From Liolophura sinensis (lineage: Eukaryota; Mollusca; Polyplacophora; Chitonida; Chitonidae): a DNA stretch of 64,000 bases. Of this stretch, positions 33,701 to 45,854 are shown piece by piece. Within the stretch, counting starts at the first letter, position 1. Each line of letters begins with the position of its first letter. The stretch lies in assembly GCF_032854445.1 (NCBI RefSeq), contig NC_088307.1, positions 17,918,001-17,982,000 of the forward strand. Direction: 5' to 3'. The position numbers and the translations under genes were made by a program. Under the pieces are notes generated by a model, which was not told where the DNA came from, did no database searches, and saw only the letters and a program-made list of their open reading frames with translations.

Positions 33701-35667
33701 GAGTGGTTACATTTGAATCAAATGATCAGGCAGTGTACCAAAGGACTGCAGAGAATGTCATCTTTTGAAATGATTTCTTCGTTGCTCTGTTCCCTTCTCC
33801 ATGTCAATAACCTTGACCTCAGTTTGTGTTTTCCTTAGTTGTGCTCTAACATCATTTAGTTTGTATATTCCAACTGACCAAAGTTCGCTTATAGATTGAA
33901 TAACAGTTCCAAAACGTTAACAGTAAATCTGTACAAATTTGTACAGATTTACTAACCAAGAAACAAGAAACTGCTAGATTCAATTCAGTGCCAGTAATTA
34001 ACAGTAAATCTGTACAAATTTGATTCATCTGTACAAATTTGTACAGATTTACTAACCAAGAAACAAGAAACTGCTAGATTCAATTCAGTGCCAGTAATTA
34101 ACAGTAAATCTGTACAAATTTGATTCATCTGTACAAATCTGTACAGATTTACCTACCCAGAAACAAGAAACTGCTAGATTCAATTCAGTGCCAGTAATTA
34201 ACAGTAAATCTGTACAAATTTGATTCATCTGTACAAATCTGTACAGATTTACCTACCCAGAAACAAGAAACTGCTAGATTCAATTCAGTGCCAGTAATTA
34301 TTTCAGGGTAATAATTTTGATTCTATCAGTCAACGATTCACTTATGTATTGAATCAATTCTCTGTTTCAGTTTACAACATTCCACACCAGGTCCGGGTCA
34401 AAACGCTGGCGTCACACGATCTACACCCGCCCCCGTACGTCCTTTGCCCCGGGGGAGACGCTGGAGCTGTCTCAGGAACCTATCCCCGTCCCTCCCCTCC
34501 CACCCTCGGGGCTGCCTGGATGTAAACTAGTCGACATCATCTATACTCTTAGGGTAAGCCATCCTAATTTTAAATGTAACATGACGTCTGTATTATGGGG
34601 AAAATCAGCCATAAGATATAGATGATGAAAGAAACGGCGAGCTCGATCCGTAAAACAGGGTGGAATTTCAAACGATTTTGTCATGAAGCGACGATAGTTG
34701 ACAAACTCTCGCAAGTAACGAATGAAATGAGACCTTTTGTCAATTAATCGCATTGATAGTTTTATACTTTGCGTCCATTACATAGTGCTGCAACAGACCT
34801 GGAGACGACCTGGAGACGACGTACGACTGTTCGAACAGGTGACCTCATATGTGATGTGTCTGACGCCCGCAGTGCCATAATTATGTCCGTTTGTCTTTTT
34901 CAGGTAAAAGTCAAAGTGAAAGGCTTGGAATGTAAGATTCCGATAAATCTAACCATCGGCACGATACCTCTCAGGTCCGTCTTCGGTGGACCCATTCTCA
35001 CTCCTCCGCCCTACCAACAGGATCCTGAGCCGTTTTCGTTGCTATGGAACCAACCGGCGTCACCGTCTACATCATCGACGTCACCATCACCATGGGAACC
35101 ACCGGTGACACCATGGGATCTGCCTCCATCACCCCCTGGATACACGCCTGTGACCAGTCCAGGACCTCTTGCAATAGGTAGGTGAATTAGGCAAGGTGCA
35201 TATACTTTTAGCAGAGCTGTGTTCTGCCATTTCCTACTTTACATTCTGTACTTCTGTAGTAAGATTTAATGAACAAAATGTCTGAATAAAATGGAACATT
35301 TTACTTTAGAACAAAATTCAATGAGATGATCTTGCGCATCAGAAGAGACAGGTACGTGTCAAGTACAAGATATAAGTAGGCTACACAGCAGCCAATGTAA
35401 TCATTGCAGGCTTGGATTTTGAAGTAACGTGATAATGAGTCAGACGACTTTCAAAAGAACAAATGAGTGAGAAATCGGAACACATAGAAGATTTGGGGAA
35501 TTTTTTTGGACCATATTTATATGGTTTGATGACTTCGTGTTATTTGACACATTGTTGCAACATTCATACAATTATTGACATTGAATTGTTCAATTTTTTC
35601 AGAACCACCATCATATGAGGAAAGTCAACGGAGGAGTAACGCCGGGACATTCAGTTTTGATCTTTGA
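25571..35667 (+). CDS. Alpha-arrestin (arrestin domain-containing protein)
   Basis: Seven exons with consensus splice sites and matching phases: 25571-25688, 30941-31051, 31562-31782, 32229-32408, 34371-34553, 34904-35177, 35603-35667; 383 residues. Exons 1-3 form the arrestin N domain (GEILKGRLIF near residue 25; IPPNVPTSFEGKYGHVRYSI near 105). Exons 4-6 form the arrestin C domain (LARNAYVPGESVLL, then a late beta strand VKVKVKGLEC). The Pro-rich tail carries PPPY (305-308) and PPSY (364-367), the PPxY form bound by WW domains of NEDD4-family ubiquitin ligases. Alpha-arrestins bring such ligases to membrane cargo for ubiquitination and endocytosis. The start is chosen at gccATGaac because the family begins its first strand a few residues later. 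The frame is open upstream to 25,352, so a longer N-terminus cannot be excluded. Which vertebrate ARRDC is closest cannot be said. Confidence 0.93.
27087..27350. mobile_element. Two SINE family A copies fused head-out in inverted orientation
   Basis: The left half (27087 to about 27198, plus) and right half (about 27199-27350, minus) are inverted copies meeting inside the TTTCCTCC body. The right copy shows a tRNA-like head: TCAGTTGGTTAGCGCG (A-box type) and GTTCAAGTCC (B-box type) when read on the minus strand. Both lack the SINE 3' half. Confidence 0.8.
27537..27686. mobile_element. MITE-like element, copy 2
   Basis: Left end TTTTAACAGAAAGTCTGCTG with CTGAGCGATGCAAGAATGTA, and right end TATATTTAACAGATTA. 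It is the same family as the copies at 22.8 and 51.3 kb. The right end runs into ATT/GTT microsatellites. Confidence 0.6.
31155..31380 (+). mobile_element. Possible old SINE remnant in arrestin intron 2
   Basis: Ends with GAAGTATTCCTGACTGGTGC and an AATAAATAAATAGATAAAT tail, similar in layout to family A. A segment CCATTGGGAAAAAGATACCC recurs at about 49.46 kb in the receptor intron. Confidence 0.35.
31985..32120 (+). repeat. Short repeats derived from SINE-like CCTCCAG blocks
   Basis: Five or six copies of a 20-22 bp unit (CACTCCAGTTTCCTCCAGCC and variants) in arrestin intron 3. They are followed by CCCGTCATATAAGTGGAAAT, which matches the family A SINE 3' part. Confidence 0.6.
32815..33105 (+). 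repeat. 19-bp minisatellite in arrestin intron 4
   Basis: About fifteen copies of a 19-bp unit (GTGATGTACGTTGCCACTT) with scattered substitutions. No coding role. Confidence 0.88.
33918..34300 (+). repeat. 100-bp tandem repeat containing a palindrome
   Basis: Units begin at 34001, 34101 and 34201 (ACAGTAAATCTGTACAAATT each time). A shorter first copy starts at 33918 and lacks an internal segment of about 17 bp. In the first copy positions 33922-33953 are a perfect 32-bp palindrome centred on AAATTT. The array ends 70 bp before the exon 5 acceptor. Confidence 0.9.
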
Positions 35668-36728
35668 CCTTTACCTCAGAGCGGGAGAAATAATATCAGC
35701 AACCTTGGAAGAAAGTTTTTTTCATTTGAAACTGTTGGACAGTGTTTCGGAATAGGAACAAGGGATTTTCGATTTTTTCCCTCAGGACCTGGCTGTTTCT
35801 CGATGAAAGTGAAAGAAATACAACCCCCAAGTTTGGACTGACTCTATGGATCACATGAATCTCCGTGACTAGAGACTTGGTATATCTGCAGAGAAGTTTG
35901 GTATATGTCACTAGTACGTGAAAGTACGAGTCTTTTGTGCCTTCCATAACTCGTCTCTTAATGTGGCCTTTACCCACACATACCAGCCCAGCTCCGGAAT
36001 TGTAACGCCCCTCGTCGTCTTTGATAATCACATCAAATCACGGACTCCCCCGAAAGGGGCAGTGATTAATTCACAGTTTCAATGTTAAACTGTGTTAATG
36101 AGATTAATTAGTTTGTGTCAGTGCATGAAAGAGATAGCATCTCCTGGGACATCGTTATTCCATGGAAAGAAACGTTTCGTTTTCTCTTTTGTTTTTATGC
36201 TGGTCTGCATGGTGGCAATGATAGATAGAGGTGTTGACTGTACAGCATTGCGGTGTCACTGCAAAGGGTATAAACATAACTATCTAACTATTGCTGAAAT
36301 GCCCCCCCCCCATTCCAACGTCCACAGACGGACAATATGACGGAAGCTTTAGGTCATCATTTTGGAGCACACCTGCAACACAAGGCAAAGTGTAATTTCG
36401 ACGTACAAGATGGCGGACAGATTATTGTTTAAGTGTACAATAATGTGTGGTACATAATGTCTGCACACGAACTAAACAGCCTTTCTCTGTGTCTGCCTTT
36501 GTGGAGATGTATTAGCGTGCAGTTTGTGTTTTTGACAAGATCTCTGGAGAAGAAAAATCACCCAAGAAAGAACTACAGTGTGACGAGTCTCTTGTAAATA
36601 TCCATATTTTTTTTTGCGACAAAGCTGTGATATGTCATTCTGCTTCAGTGGTTACTTCGATGAGAAATTAATAACTTTATGGGATTTTCCATATTCTTGG
36701 ATTCATGTATCCACTAGCGAATGCCAGC

Positions 36729-37210
36729 ATGAAACGTTTTGGGAACTTTATCTTACCAATATCTTGATGAGAGCAGCTCTTGGCGATTTCTTGTTGATAG
36801 CGGGTAGAAATTCCAGCGTTCGATATCAGCTGTCAGTGAAGGAAACGTTTTGGGAACTTTATCTTGGCGATATATTGGTGATACCACCAATCTGTGATAC
36901 TGCCTCCAATGAGGAAACGTTCTGGGAACTCTATTTTCCAATATCTTGGTAAGAATAGCAAGAAGGTTTCAGCCTGTGATGGCCGATCTTTTAGGAATTC
37001 CATGTCTTGGTTAGAGTGGATAGATGCCGGTAATGTCCCTCGATCTGTGATATAAAGCAGAAGTTACTAAGAAATCATTTTGGAAACAGATATAAATCCC
37101 TTAGTTTGTGACCGCGACTACAAGATGTCGTTATGAGAATAGGTGAATCCCCTGTTACAAGAAACGCCAGTGAGAAAACGATTTTGACAAGATTTATCTT
37201 GGATGGAATC
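36729..37210 (+). repeat. Decayed long-period repeat downstream of arrestin
   Basis: GAAACGTTTTGGGAACTTTA recurs at about 36730 and 36841. A variant (GAAACGTTCTGGGAACTCTA) follows near 36913, with weaker relatives near 37075 and 37176. Spacing is irregular (111 then 72 bp). Confidence 0.6.
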
Positions 37211-39292
37211 AATTCATATTGACATGTGCGTTTCACACAAAATACCACGAAATAATGCCATATTTCCAGGGACATTTCAGTGTAAAGGAAATCCAGAACG
37301 ATATCCAGAACGACATTTTTGAACGATTACCTTTTGATAATCTGTGGACCTTTTTTCTCTGTGTGAACTTACGTCTGCTCTGTGATATGACTTTAAACTG
37401 TGTGACGCGATGACCCTCTGCTGTTTGGGGCGGAGGATTATTTTACCATCAATATGATATTAAAGATAAAAAATAGACCTACAGAATGAAAAAAATTGTA
37501 TGAAATGTTTATTGTTCGAAGGAGATTTACAAGAGGTTTTTCAGAAGAAACCCATTTTTGAATTCAGGGCTCAGATGATGGTGCTTATGCTTATTGAAAG
37601 CTATAGTGTTGTAGGTCACATAACTCATTGACTCAGCTTGGCATAAAATGACAGCCACAGACAACACCTGCTCAAATGGAAGATTTGAAAACTTCCAGTG
37701 TGCAATATTGTATAAGATGTCGAGTAGTTCCGAACTTTGATGTGTTGAGCAGTTGTTTAAAAATATGGCTGATATCACGTGACCCCATAAAATATGTTAT
37801 CTCAACTTAGCTTAAACTCAAGCATTAATTTTAAGTAATGAATTATATCGCAAAGTATGAGGATTATTCAAGTGAACAATGGTGCAGGTACGATGTTTGT
37901 AACAGCTGTTTCAAGTAACAAAACTGAGCAATGCCAGGTCAATATCGTATGAGGTCAGTATCGTATGAGGTCAGTATTGTACCCTGTATGTTAATTTGAG
38001 AATCCCGTTATAATGGTGTTTTTGTATAACCGTTAAATGTAGACGTGGGCAAGTGAACTTCGACTCTTTGACCACTTTTGAGATGAGGTCTTTTCCTTCC
38101 TTATCTACATTAATAGTCATTCTTTCGCAACATTTTTACCGATCACAAAGTGGAGTGCTGCCGTGTGTTGTGAAGGGGAGGTAATTTATATACAGAAAGG
38201 AAAGGATATTTACAACCTCTATAGATGAAGTATACATTCTTATCTCCCTTCTCACTTTAAGCAAGAGACCCAGGCGATCTGCACATCGCCAGAAGAATCT
38301 CAGAACCGATACATCTGTTACGTAATGAACGCAAAGTATTCCCAGGGTATTATTTTCTCACTTTATAAATAGGTCGGAATGGAACAAATATTTTTTTATT
38401 TTATGCGTGTACTAATATGTTTCTTTTTCCAGGAAAGGTCGTTGTGACAGTGCAATAATAATGCAAACAGCATAACGTGGTCATACCATTTCTGGCATAT
38501 GTCTGGTATAGAAAGCAGAGAAACAATACGGCATTTATATGTCTAATGCATACAAAGTTTGTCTATATATATCTAAATATGTTTAGTTCCGAACAACACC
38601 TCTGACGGTTTTCTATTTCAACACATTGTTACATGTTGAACGTTTAAAATGCTGACAGTTTGAGTCATTTGTACATATATGACAATTTATGGAGTATATA
38701 TTTGTACGTTCTTATGGTGCAAAGATTATGTATACGAAATACATAATATTGTTGCAAATAAAAAGCCATATTCATTCATTTTTCTTTATTGTGAAGTTTT
38801 TTCTATGCACCTCAACAAATCCAATTCAAAAAGTAGCTGTGCTTTTGTTTACCATCTAGCATGGGGAGATTTTCCTCACGCTTTTGGTGATAGGAACTTT
38901 GAAGCCTTTAAACCCACGTATCTTTACATGTGTAGGACAGAAAAGATCTCAAGATCTGACCAATGAAATTTGCAATTCAAATGTGAAATCATTGAACATA
39001 TGACGTGATTCTTCACCAAGGTCTCTTATTCGGGGAATTAAGATGACAAAGTAAACTGTTATGGTGAACCTAACATCTTATATAGCGCATGTGTCGCTTC
39101 CTACGCTCTTTTCACTGCCTCCAATAGACAACCTTGACCTTGGATCTTGAGCTTAGCCTGACCACTACTTTCAAATTGTTTGTGGTGTCTGTTAGAATTA
39201 TGTTGTGGATACCGGTACTTTAGATATAGAGAATTGTACAAAAAAACAAAGGTTGAGACACAGTGTTTGTGTTTTCTGACATCACTTCCTAC

Positions 39293-39446
39293 CTCACCAT
39301 CGTGAACTTCGTGAGCGTTGTTAAGGATTTCTGAAAAAATTGTGTTGTTCTGGGAGTGGAACGTAGAGAGCGGTGCATGCGCTATAAGGAGCCCGATGGT
39401 CCCCGTTTTATCGATGGGAGTCGATCTCCAAACACAGAACACGGGG
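39293..39446 (-). other. Candidate internal exon on the minus strand
   Basis: On the minus strand a strong acceptor (ttcttccctcttcttaacgacag) and a donor (GAG/gtaggaag) bracket 154 bases, open in one frame. The reading begins PVFCVWRSTPIDKTGTIGLL and ends NNAHEVHDGE. No family is recognised and no partner exon was found, so it may be a chance match. Confidence 0.25.
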
Positions 39447-40785
39447 CTGTCGTTAAGAAGAGGGAAGAAAATCTTGATGATTTAAATAAATAACAGATTG
39501 GTTGTAATACGAATAAAGTAGTGAGGTAGTTTAATATATGTTCTTTATTAACACTTTGTTATAGGTTTTTTTATTTTATTTGTACTGTAAGTTGCATAAA
39601 TTTAAAACTAACTACCACTTTCACCTACCGTAATTCAGTCGCGGTGGTCAACCTCCGGCACTCCGATTTTCTCCACCCAAAGACACGGAGTAAACCGCCA
39701 ACCCTTGGTAAGTTTTTGACCAACTTACCTACCTTAACGCATCTTTTTGCGCGACGTATTTGTGGAAAACAAGTGATCTTCAACGAAGATAAATTCTCAC
39801 TATAGATCCCTTCAGTGTTAACAGGACTGGAACTTTTGGTAGGTAATTCGAGTTCATTTCAGTTATACGTGATGTTGTGCGTTGTTGTGACCAATCAGAA
39901 TGTCTGTCTTATGTGTGCAAGGCAGACTTATGGGTACATGTGACTGAACATATCTCAACCTGCAACCGAACCCGAACTAACTGAAGCTTACATGCAGTCC
40001 AGGGAGTACCGGTAGCGAAGCCAGAAAGAAACGTTGACATTGAAAGGGTGTGAATGTAAGACTGTAAAAATCGTCGAGAGCTTAGCGTCACCAATTAAGA
40101 GCACGTATAATGACATCGGGGCATCCAGAAAATTCCCACTCTGAACGCAGGTATGTCAGAGGTTGTCTATTCATCGTGTTGAATTAGGTCGCCACGTTCC
40201 ATCTATGAACAAAGGCAATCAAAGAGCGGCTGAGATACATATTTTGCTTTATCGACAACTTATGCAATAGCATGGTACACGATTTGGAGATTCGCTCAGG
40301 ACATTCCTTGCGTCTTTCCAACATCAATGAAACCTAATGACTGCTTCTCTTTGCATGCATTCGTCTTAATTTCATACTTTTCTTATGTTTTTTTAGTTCT
40401 TTGATGGTTTTTGTTGACCTGGATCGTCCGTTTTAGTTGATATAAGAATGTCCTTCATCTTAGAAGTTGTGCACGTTACTCATCAGGCCTTGTACCGTTC
40501 TACGTGAGTTTTTCACCAACTGGAAAACAAACTTCAAGGGTATCGCACTTTGTCCAGATCTTGACTAAAACGTATTACACGAAACCGGAAAGCACCCCCT
40601 AACCTGTGAGGATTGTGATTGGTCAAATGTGTAGATTATCTGATTCTTGTTCAGTGCAGAGATTGCTTTTCACATAAACACAGAACTAAAGATACCATGA
40701 TTACCTGTTCATTTGGAGCTTGTGTGGATGAAGCCTTAATTTTGCTTGTACTGATAGTCATTGTTCAGACCTTTCTTTGTTTCTA

Positions 40786-40976
40786 TATTTATTTATTTAC
40801 TTATTTATTTATTTATTTACTATTTATTTATTTATTTGATTGGTTTTTTACGCTGTACTCAAGAATATTTCACTTATATGACGACGGCCAGCATTATGGT
40901 AGGAGGAAACCGGACAGAGCCCTGGTGAAACCCACGAACATCCGCAGGTTGCTGGTAGACCTTCCCACATACAGCA
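40786..40976 (-). mobile_element. SINE family A
   Basis: Reverse copy: an ATTT-rich tail, GCTGTACTCAAGAATATTTC, ATGACGACGGCCAGCATTAT, ATCCGCAGGTTGCTGGTAGA and CCTTCCCACATACAGC. Well conserved. Confidence 0.88.
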
Positions 40977-41756
40977 TTTCTGACAGCCGCCATTTCTGAA
41001 GTTAAAATGTCTCGAGATCTCGCCTTAAACATGTTAAGTGGTAATTTCCACTCGTTGGCATGTAACTTAACCTAACGGTAACATTCTGAGCTACACTGAA
41101 TATCTGTTACATTTAATTGAATACACTCTGAATTGCAAATCGTTTTCTCATACACAGTGATTTGTAGCAGAAACAATGAAGAAATGGAAAATACCAAGTA
41201 GAAATTCTTAGTTTAAAATGTTGTCGTTTCATAAGCAATAGAAAGCGGCTCCAGTCTCTGTCCACGGCTGATTGCTGGGTGGCCCACGAGAGCATTGATT
41301 TCCTTACCATTTATTGTAGTAAATGTGTCAACTTCAACCCCAGAGATATATATCCCCTAACTTTCACGTGGTGCCATGTCATACCACCACATGCATCTGG
41401 CATTTTTCTTAATACATGTCAAAACACAACCTAGCATGAAAACCACTTGAGGTCATAACATTTTGTCACCTTGATAACCTACAAGAGTGGGCATAATAGC
41501 ACTTGGCAAAACGTTTTCAGCTTATCCAAAACAGACAAAATTCTGATATATTTTAATCAGGTACGAAATAGCAGTGCAGAAATTTATAGTGTATCAACAC
41601 CCTATAATGTCTTTGTGGCAGTATTATCCAGCCAGTGCCACTTAATTTTTCATTTCGAAGGCAAATCTTGGACTTGCACGAATTGCGCATATGTAACCTG
41701 AAATACGAATATGGCATATTACTGCTGTAATGTTTACTTGGTCTTGATAACTTTGA

Positions 41757-41912
41757 ACTGGTCTGCCAGCAGCCTGCGGATGGTCGTGGGTTTCCTCCGG
41801 GCTCTGCCCGGTTTTCTTCTATCATAATGCTGGCCGCCGTCGTTTAACTGAAATATTTTTGAGTACGGCGCAAAGCACCAATCAAATAAATAAATTAATA
41901 AATTAATTAATA
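41757..41912 (+). mobile_element. SINE family A
   Basis: TCTGCCAGCAGCCTGCGGAT, GGTTTCCTCCGGGCTCTGCC, TTTTTGAGTACGGCGCAAAG and an AATAAATAAATTAATAAAT tail. Confidence 0.88.
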
Positions 41913-43849
41913 ACGTTGAATTGAGCGTTAGCAGACCCAGTTCAAGTTTGAACACCTGCCTTTATCGTCCTTGCTGCCATTCACTGAGATATACCCAAAG
42001 ATCTGAAAGTGACAGCTTTGCTTCCATTACAAATCAACAATGTAAATAAGCAACATGAGTTTGTGATTGTCAAACATGAGAAAAAGAAAAAAAAAACAAT
42101 GATGAATTCTCTTGAAGTAAGAATAGAATCAATGGTGTTTTATGTATGTGCGAGCTCCAACGCCCATATCAGCCCTAGTAATTAGTTTCAGTAATTGAAT
42201 AACTGAACCATTGTGGGCAAGCTGAGGAAGCCTTCAGTGCATGTTTTTTATTTGCCCTCAAGATCACACAAAAGCCTCCCACGTAATAATGATGACGTTG
42301 TTGATAACCTTCACTATTTACATTACCTCAAACGTGAACTCTGCTGGACAAACTTGGTTAAGATCGTTCTGCCTCAGTGTATTATCAAAAAGTTGATCTA
42401 ATCTCTATTTTTAGTTTTTGATTTTTTTGTTTCTTATCTTAAAAACTGTTTTCAATTGATTGTGCGTCAGCTTATCAATACCATATTTTTTAGAGCAGTG
42501 ATAATATCAATAGCTCCCATACAGATGAGAAAGTTCGGAAACCACTCAACCGATTTCATATCGAAAATGGATACTTTCTGAAAGAAAGTTTTTTTGAAAA
42601 GGCAAAATACAACATGCAACGAAGAAGGGGTGTTTTGCTTCGTGTTTCAAATATTCGGAGTTTAGTTTCCGATATTGAAAAATATAGCTTTACTGATCAG
42701 ATTCTAAGCAAGCCTCGCAAAAGATTTGCTAAGAAAAAACCCAGGTGTAAAAAAACATAAGAATTAAATATCCTCAAATGAAAGAGCGCGAAAAGTTAGT
42801 TGGAAATGAGGTCTTCAATATTTTTCCATTTTTCTTGACAAATGATACTTGAAAATAATTTTTATACAATGGGCATATGGGACCACCTTTTGGAATATAA
42901 ATATATTTGCACTAGAATTGAGCCTTTTAGGCTAACATGCGTTTGGACTTGAACTAATAAATTTACATTCAAATAAATTTATTAGACTTACATGACACCC
43001 TTGTTTAGAGCATTATTATGCAAAGACGATATATACCAAGAGGTAGTCCCAAATACCCATCATACAAAAATATTTTTAGATATCCTTTTCTCCTGAAAGG
43101 AAAAAAATTCAGGGACTATACCTGCAAATAAGTTTTCACGTTATTTCATCTAAGATTTGCTTCATTTTGATGTTTTTTTTTCTCCTTTAAATATTTTACC
43201 GATTGTGTTAGGGTTCCAGAAAGCTGTTAACATTATTTCTGCTCTGCTTGTGGCGTCACATGAAATTATTGTGTTGGCTGTTCCTTTTAGGATATCAATC
43301 AAAAATGCTTGTAAGTTTAGTTTATACTGTTCTCTGCCGTGACGTCATGGAAGTAAGGTGTGGCAGTGTGGCAAGATGTAAACCATAACGATAACGGAAC
43401 CGTTCTGCAAAGGGAGATAACCATTAGTAGCCCAGTGGCTTTGGTTGTATTAACAGATATGATGGTGAAAGTACAATCCTGTAGTGTTTTCTTTGCCCCA
43501 GCAATGACTATCGCCACAGCATCTTCGTATAGCTATAGCAACGTCTGTCTTGCTACAGAATTCCCTTATTTCTGTATTATGTTACTATTGTTATAGAATC
43601 ATCCAAATGCTCCAGCATTTCTCTGTGACTACATTAACACCTTATTGCTACAACATTTGCCGATGGCTATAATGACACTTATTGCTACAGAATTGTAATT
43701 TTTCTCCATCATTCCTCTATTGCCGCAGCACATCCATATTGCCATAGAGATACGATATAATGTTTAGAGAGTAAGACAGCAATGATTTACTCTTTACTAT
43801 CATATACGCACACTAACAACACAAGAGAGAACATATTTTGCACTAGTGT

Positions 43850-43851
43850 AT

Positions 43852-43886
<35 letters not shown>

Positions 43887-43990
43887 TTTGGCAGAGCCCT
43901 TGGGTAACCCACGACCACCCACAAATTGCTGCAGACCTTCCCACGTGCTGGATTGATCGCGCTAGCATGTTAACCACTCGGCCGCACCCT
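43850..43990 (-). mobile_element. SINE family A variant with a different tRNA-like head
   Basis: Reverse copy with an ATTT tail and a shortened body (GGCAGAGCCCTTGGGTAACC). On the minus strand the head reads GGCCGAGTGGTTAACATGCT then GCGCGATCAATCC, a Ser/Leu-tRNA-like start unlike the TCAGTTGGTTAGC head at 27.3 kb. Confidence 0.75.
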
Positions 43991-44639
43991 CTCAACCCTA
44001 TAACCACCACCACCCCCCACCCCCATCACCCCCAATCTCCACCCCACAATCTCACCCTCACCCCGCAACAAGAAAGAGGTTGTCTGATTGCCAAGTAGGG
44101 CATTGTGTGCCGCGAACAAATTTAGCTAATTGGTTGTTGGTAACTGCTTGACATAAGCACACTTTGATCTAAAAGGTAAGCGTCTAGCCTTAGGATGAAC
44201 AATGGGGACAAATCGCATTCACGTGTTAAATGTTTAATTAGTAGATTGTAGGTCCATTGGTTAGCCTTATAGATGCTGGACGTGGCTATATTTATGAGCC
44301 CTCAACACTGTTTGTTAAATATGACCTCAGCAACTGGGTTCGCATCAGTAGGCACATTCCATAAGGATTTAAACTATAGTATCATATAAATGAATAAAAA
44401 ATATATAAATATATAGAAACACAGTCGAATGATGTGACTCAAAACAGTAACGTCAGTTTGATTATAGATATTGATCACTAGGCATCTTTTTTATTTTCAC
44501 TCAATGTTTCAGATTCAGTGTTCGCGACAGTGGTCTATTTTAACTTCGCTGTGCATCAGCATCCTGTAAGTGAAACACAGTTATAACCAAAATGCATATA
44601 AATCTGAAATATACTAGCAGAAGCGTTGTGTGAGTGAGC

Positions 44640-44985
44640 AACCTTCCTAGAGCGTACGACTGGGGAGCGGTAGATCCAGGATCAATCCTGGGTCGAGTCA
44701 CACCTAAGACTTTAAAAGAGGAAGTTGTAACTTCCTCGCTTGGTGTTCAGCATTAAGGGGACAGTGCAACGACTGGTTGACCAGTATCAGTGTAATGGCT
44801 CGGGCGGGACGGCTTACTGGCCTTCGGTAAGTGGTCTCAGTGAAGCATGATAAAAGCACTAGATAAAAGAGCGGCGTAAATACGTCCTGCAAACAAGGAG
44901 GCACATTACATACACCCTAAGGATTCCTTCGTCGTCATATGACTGAAAAATTGTTGAGTACGACGTTAAACCCCAAGCACTCACC
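44640..44985 (+). mobile_element. SINE family B, near full length
   Basis: It has the head with GGTAGATCCAGGATCAATCC, the body CACACCTAAGACTTTAAAAG and AAGAGCGGCGTAAATACGTC. The 3' core is ATTGTTGAGTACGACGTTAA, ending CCCCAAGCACTCAC. It lies 0.87 kb upstream of the receptor start. Confidence 0.88.
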
Positions 44986-45854
44986 CTGAAACTTCCACCA
45001 ACGGATGGAGCCGTTACAAGCCATGCCTTTGCACTCTCCTGTGTCAGAGGCAGTGGTTAGTCGGTTCTCCTGTGCACGCTGACCCTAATGACAGCGAGGT
45101 GTTAGAAGTCGCTGTTCTTTGAATGCAGCTCTTATCAACCCTTGAGCACGAGATTCTACTCCATTTAAACAGGTCATGGCTTCGGTTTTTCTCGGAATGA
45201 AAGAAGTACCCGCTGTTTGGACTCGTTTCCGGAGTGGGGTGGTTCAATGACTTTGCATTTTTATAATGGGCAGTCTGCATGCCGAGTGAAAGTTATAATG
45301 GGTTTGTTTTTGTGCAAAACCGTACCTTGATGTGGCCTAGCTAGAAACCCTTAAAGCAAGGCGTCTTAGCGGACAGATCACAGATGGTAGCGGTAGTTAT
45401 TAAGGATGCAGTAACTGTGTGGAGAGGTGAGATGCACATACATCAGTTATTTTCACAACGATGTGGACTGGAGATAGAGTAACGGGAGTCTGGTTATTGA
45501 ATAGTGATGCTTCCACAGAGCAGGATAAACCTCGAATTGTCTTTGGTCAGTGTGGCTTTTTTTTGTTAGAAAAATATAACCTGGACTTTCTGACCAAGCT
45601 TAAGGTCGTCAGCGCACACCATTGTGGAATGGTTAATTATCAGTGAGCGCTTTGCCACGAGATATGGGTGTTATGTTGCCACATCAGTGTTAAGACACAA
45701 TCACTCACTCAATCATTTATTCAACCAGTGGTGTTTATTCCGGCAGAATTAACCTTACTAAAAAAGAAGAAGACTCCTTGGACTATCCTCTCGTTGTTTT
45801 CTTTGCAACACTTACTATCAACCTCATCACTACACCGTAGACTCAGAAAGAGCC

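Larger units (their letters stand above)
35668..45854. other. Arrestin 3' flank and intergenic region
   Basis: About 10 kb with no gene assembled. The first part probably includes the arrestin 3' UTR; a possible AATAAA lies at about 38.76 kb, but the mRNA end is not determined. It contains the repeats and SINEs listed separately and one candidate minus-strand exon at 39.3-39.4 kb. Confidence 0.5.
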
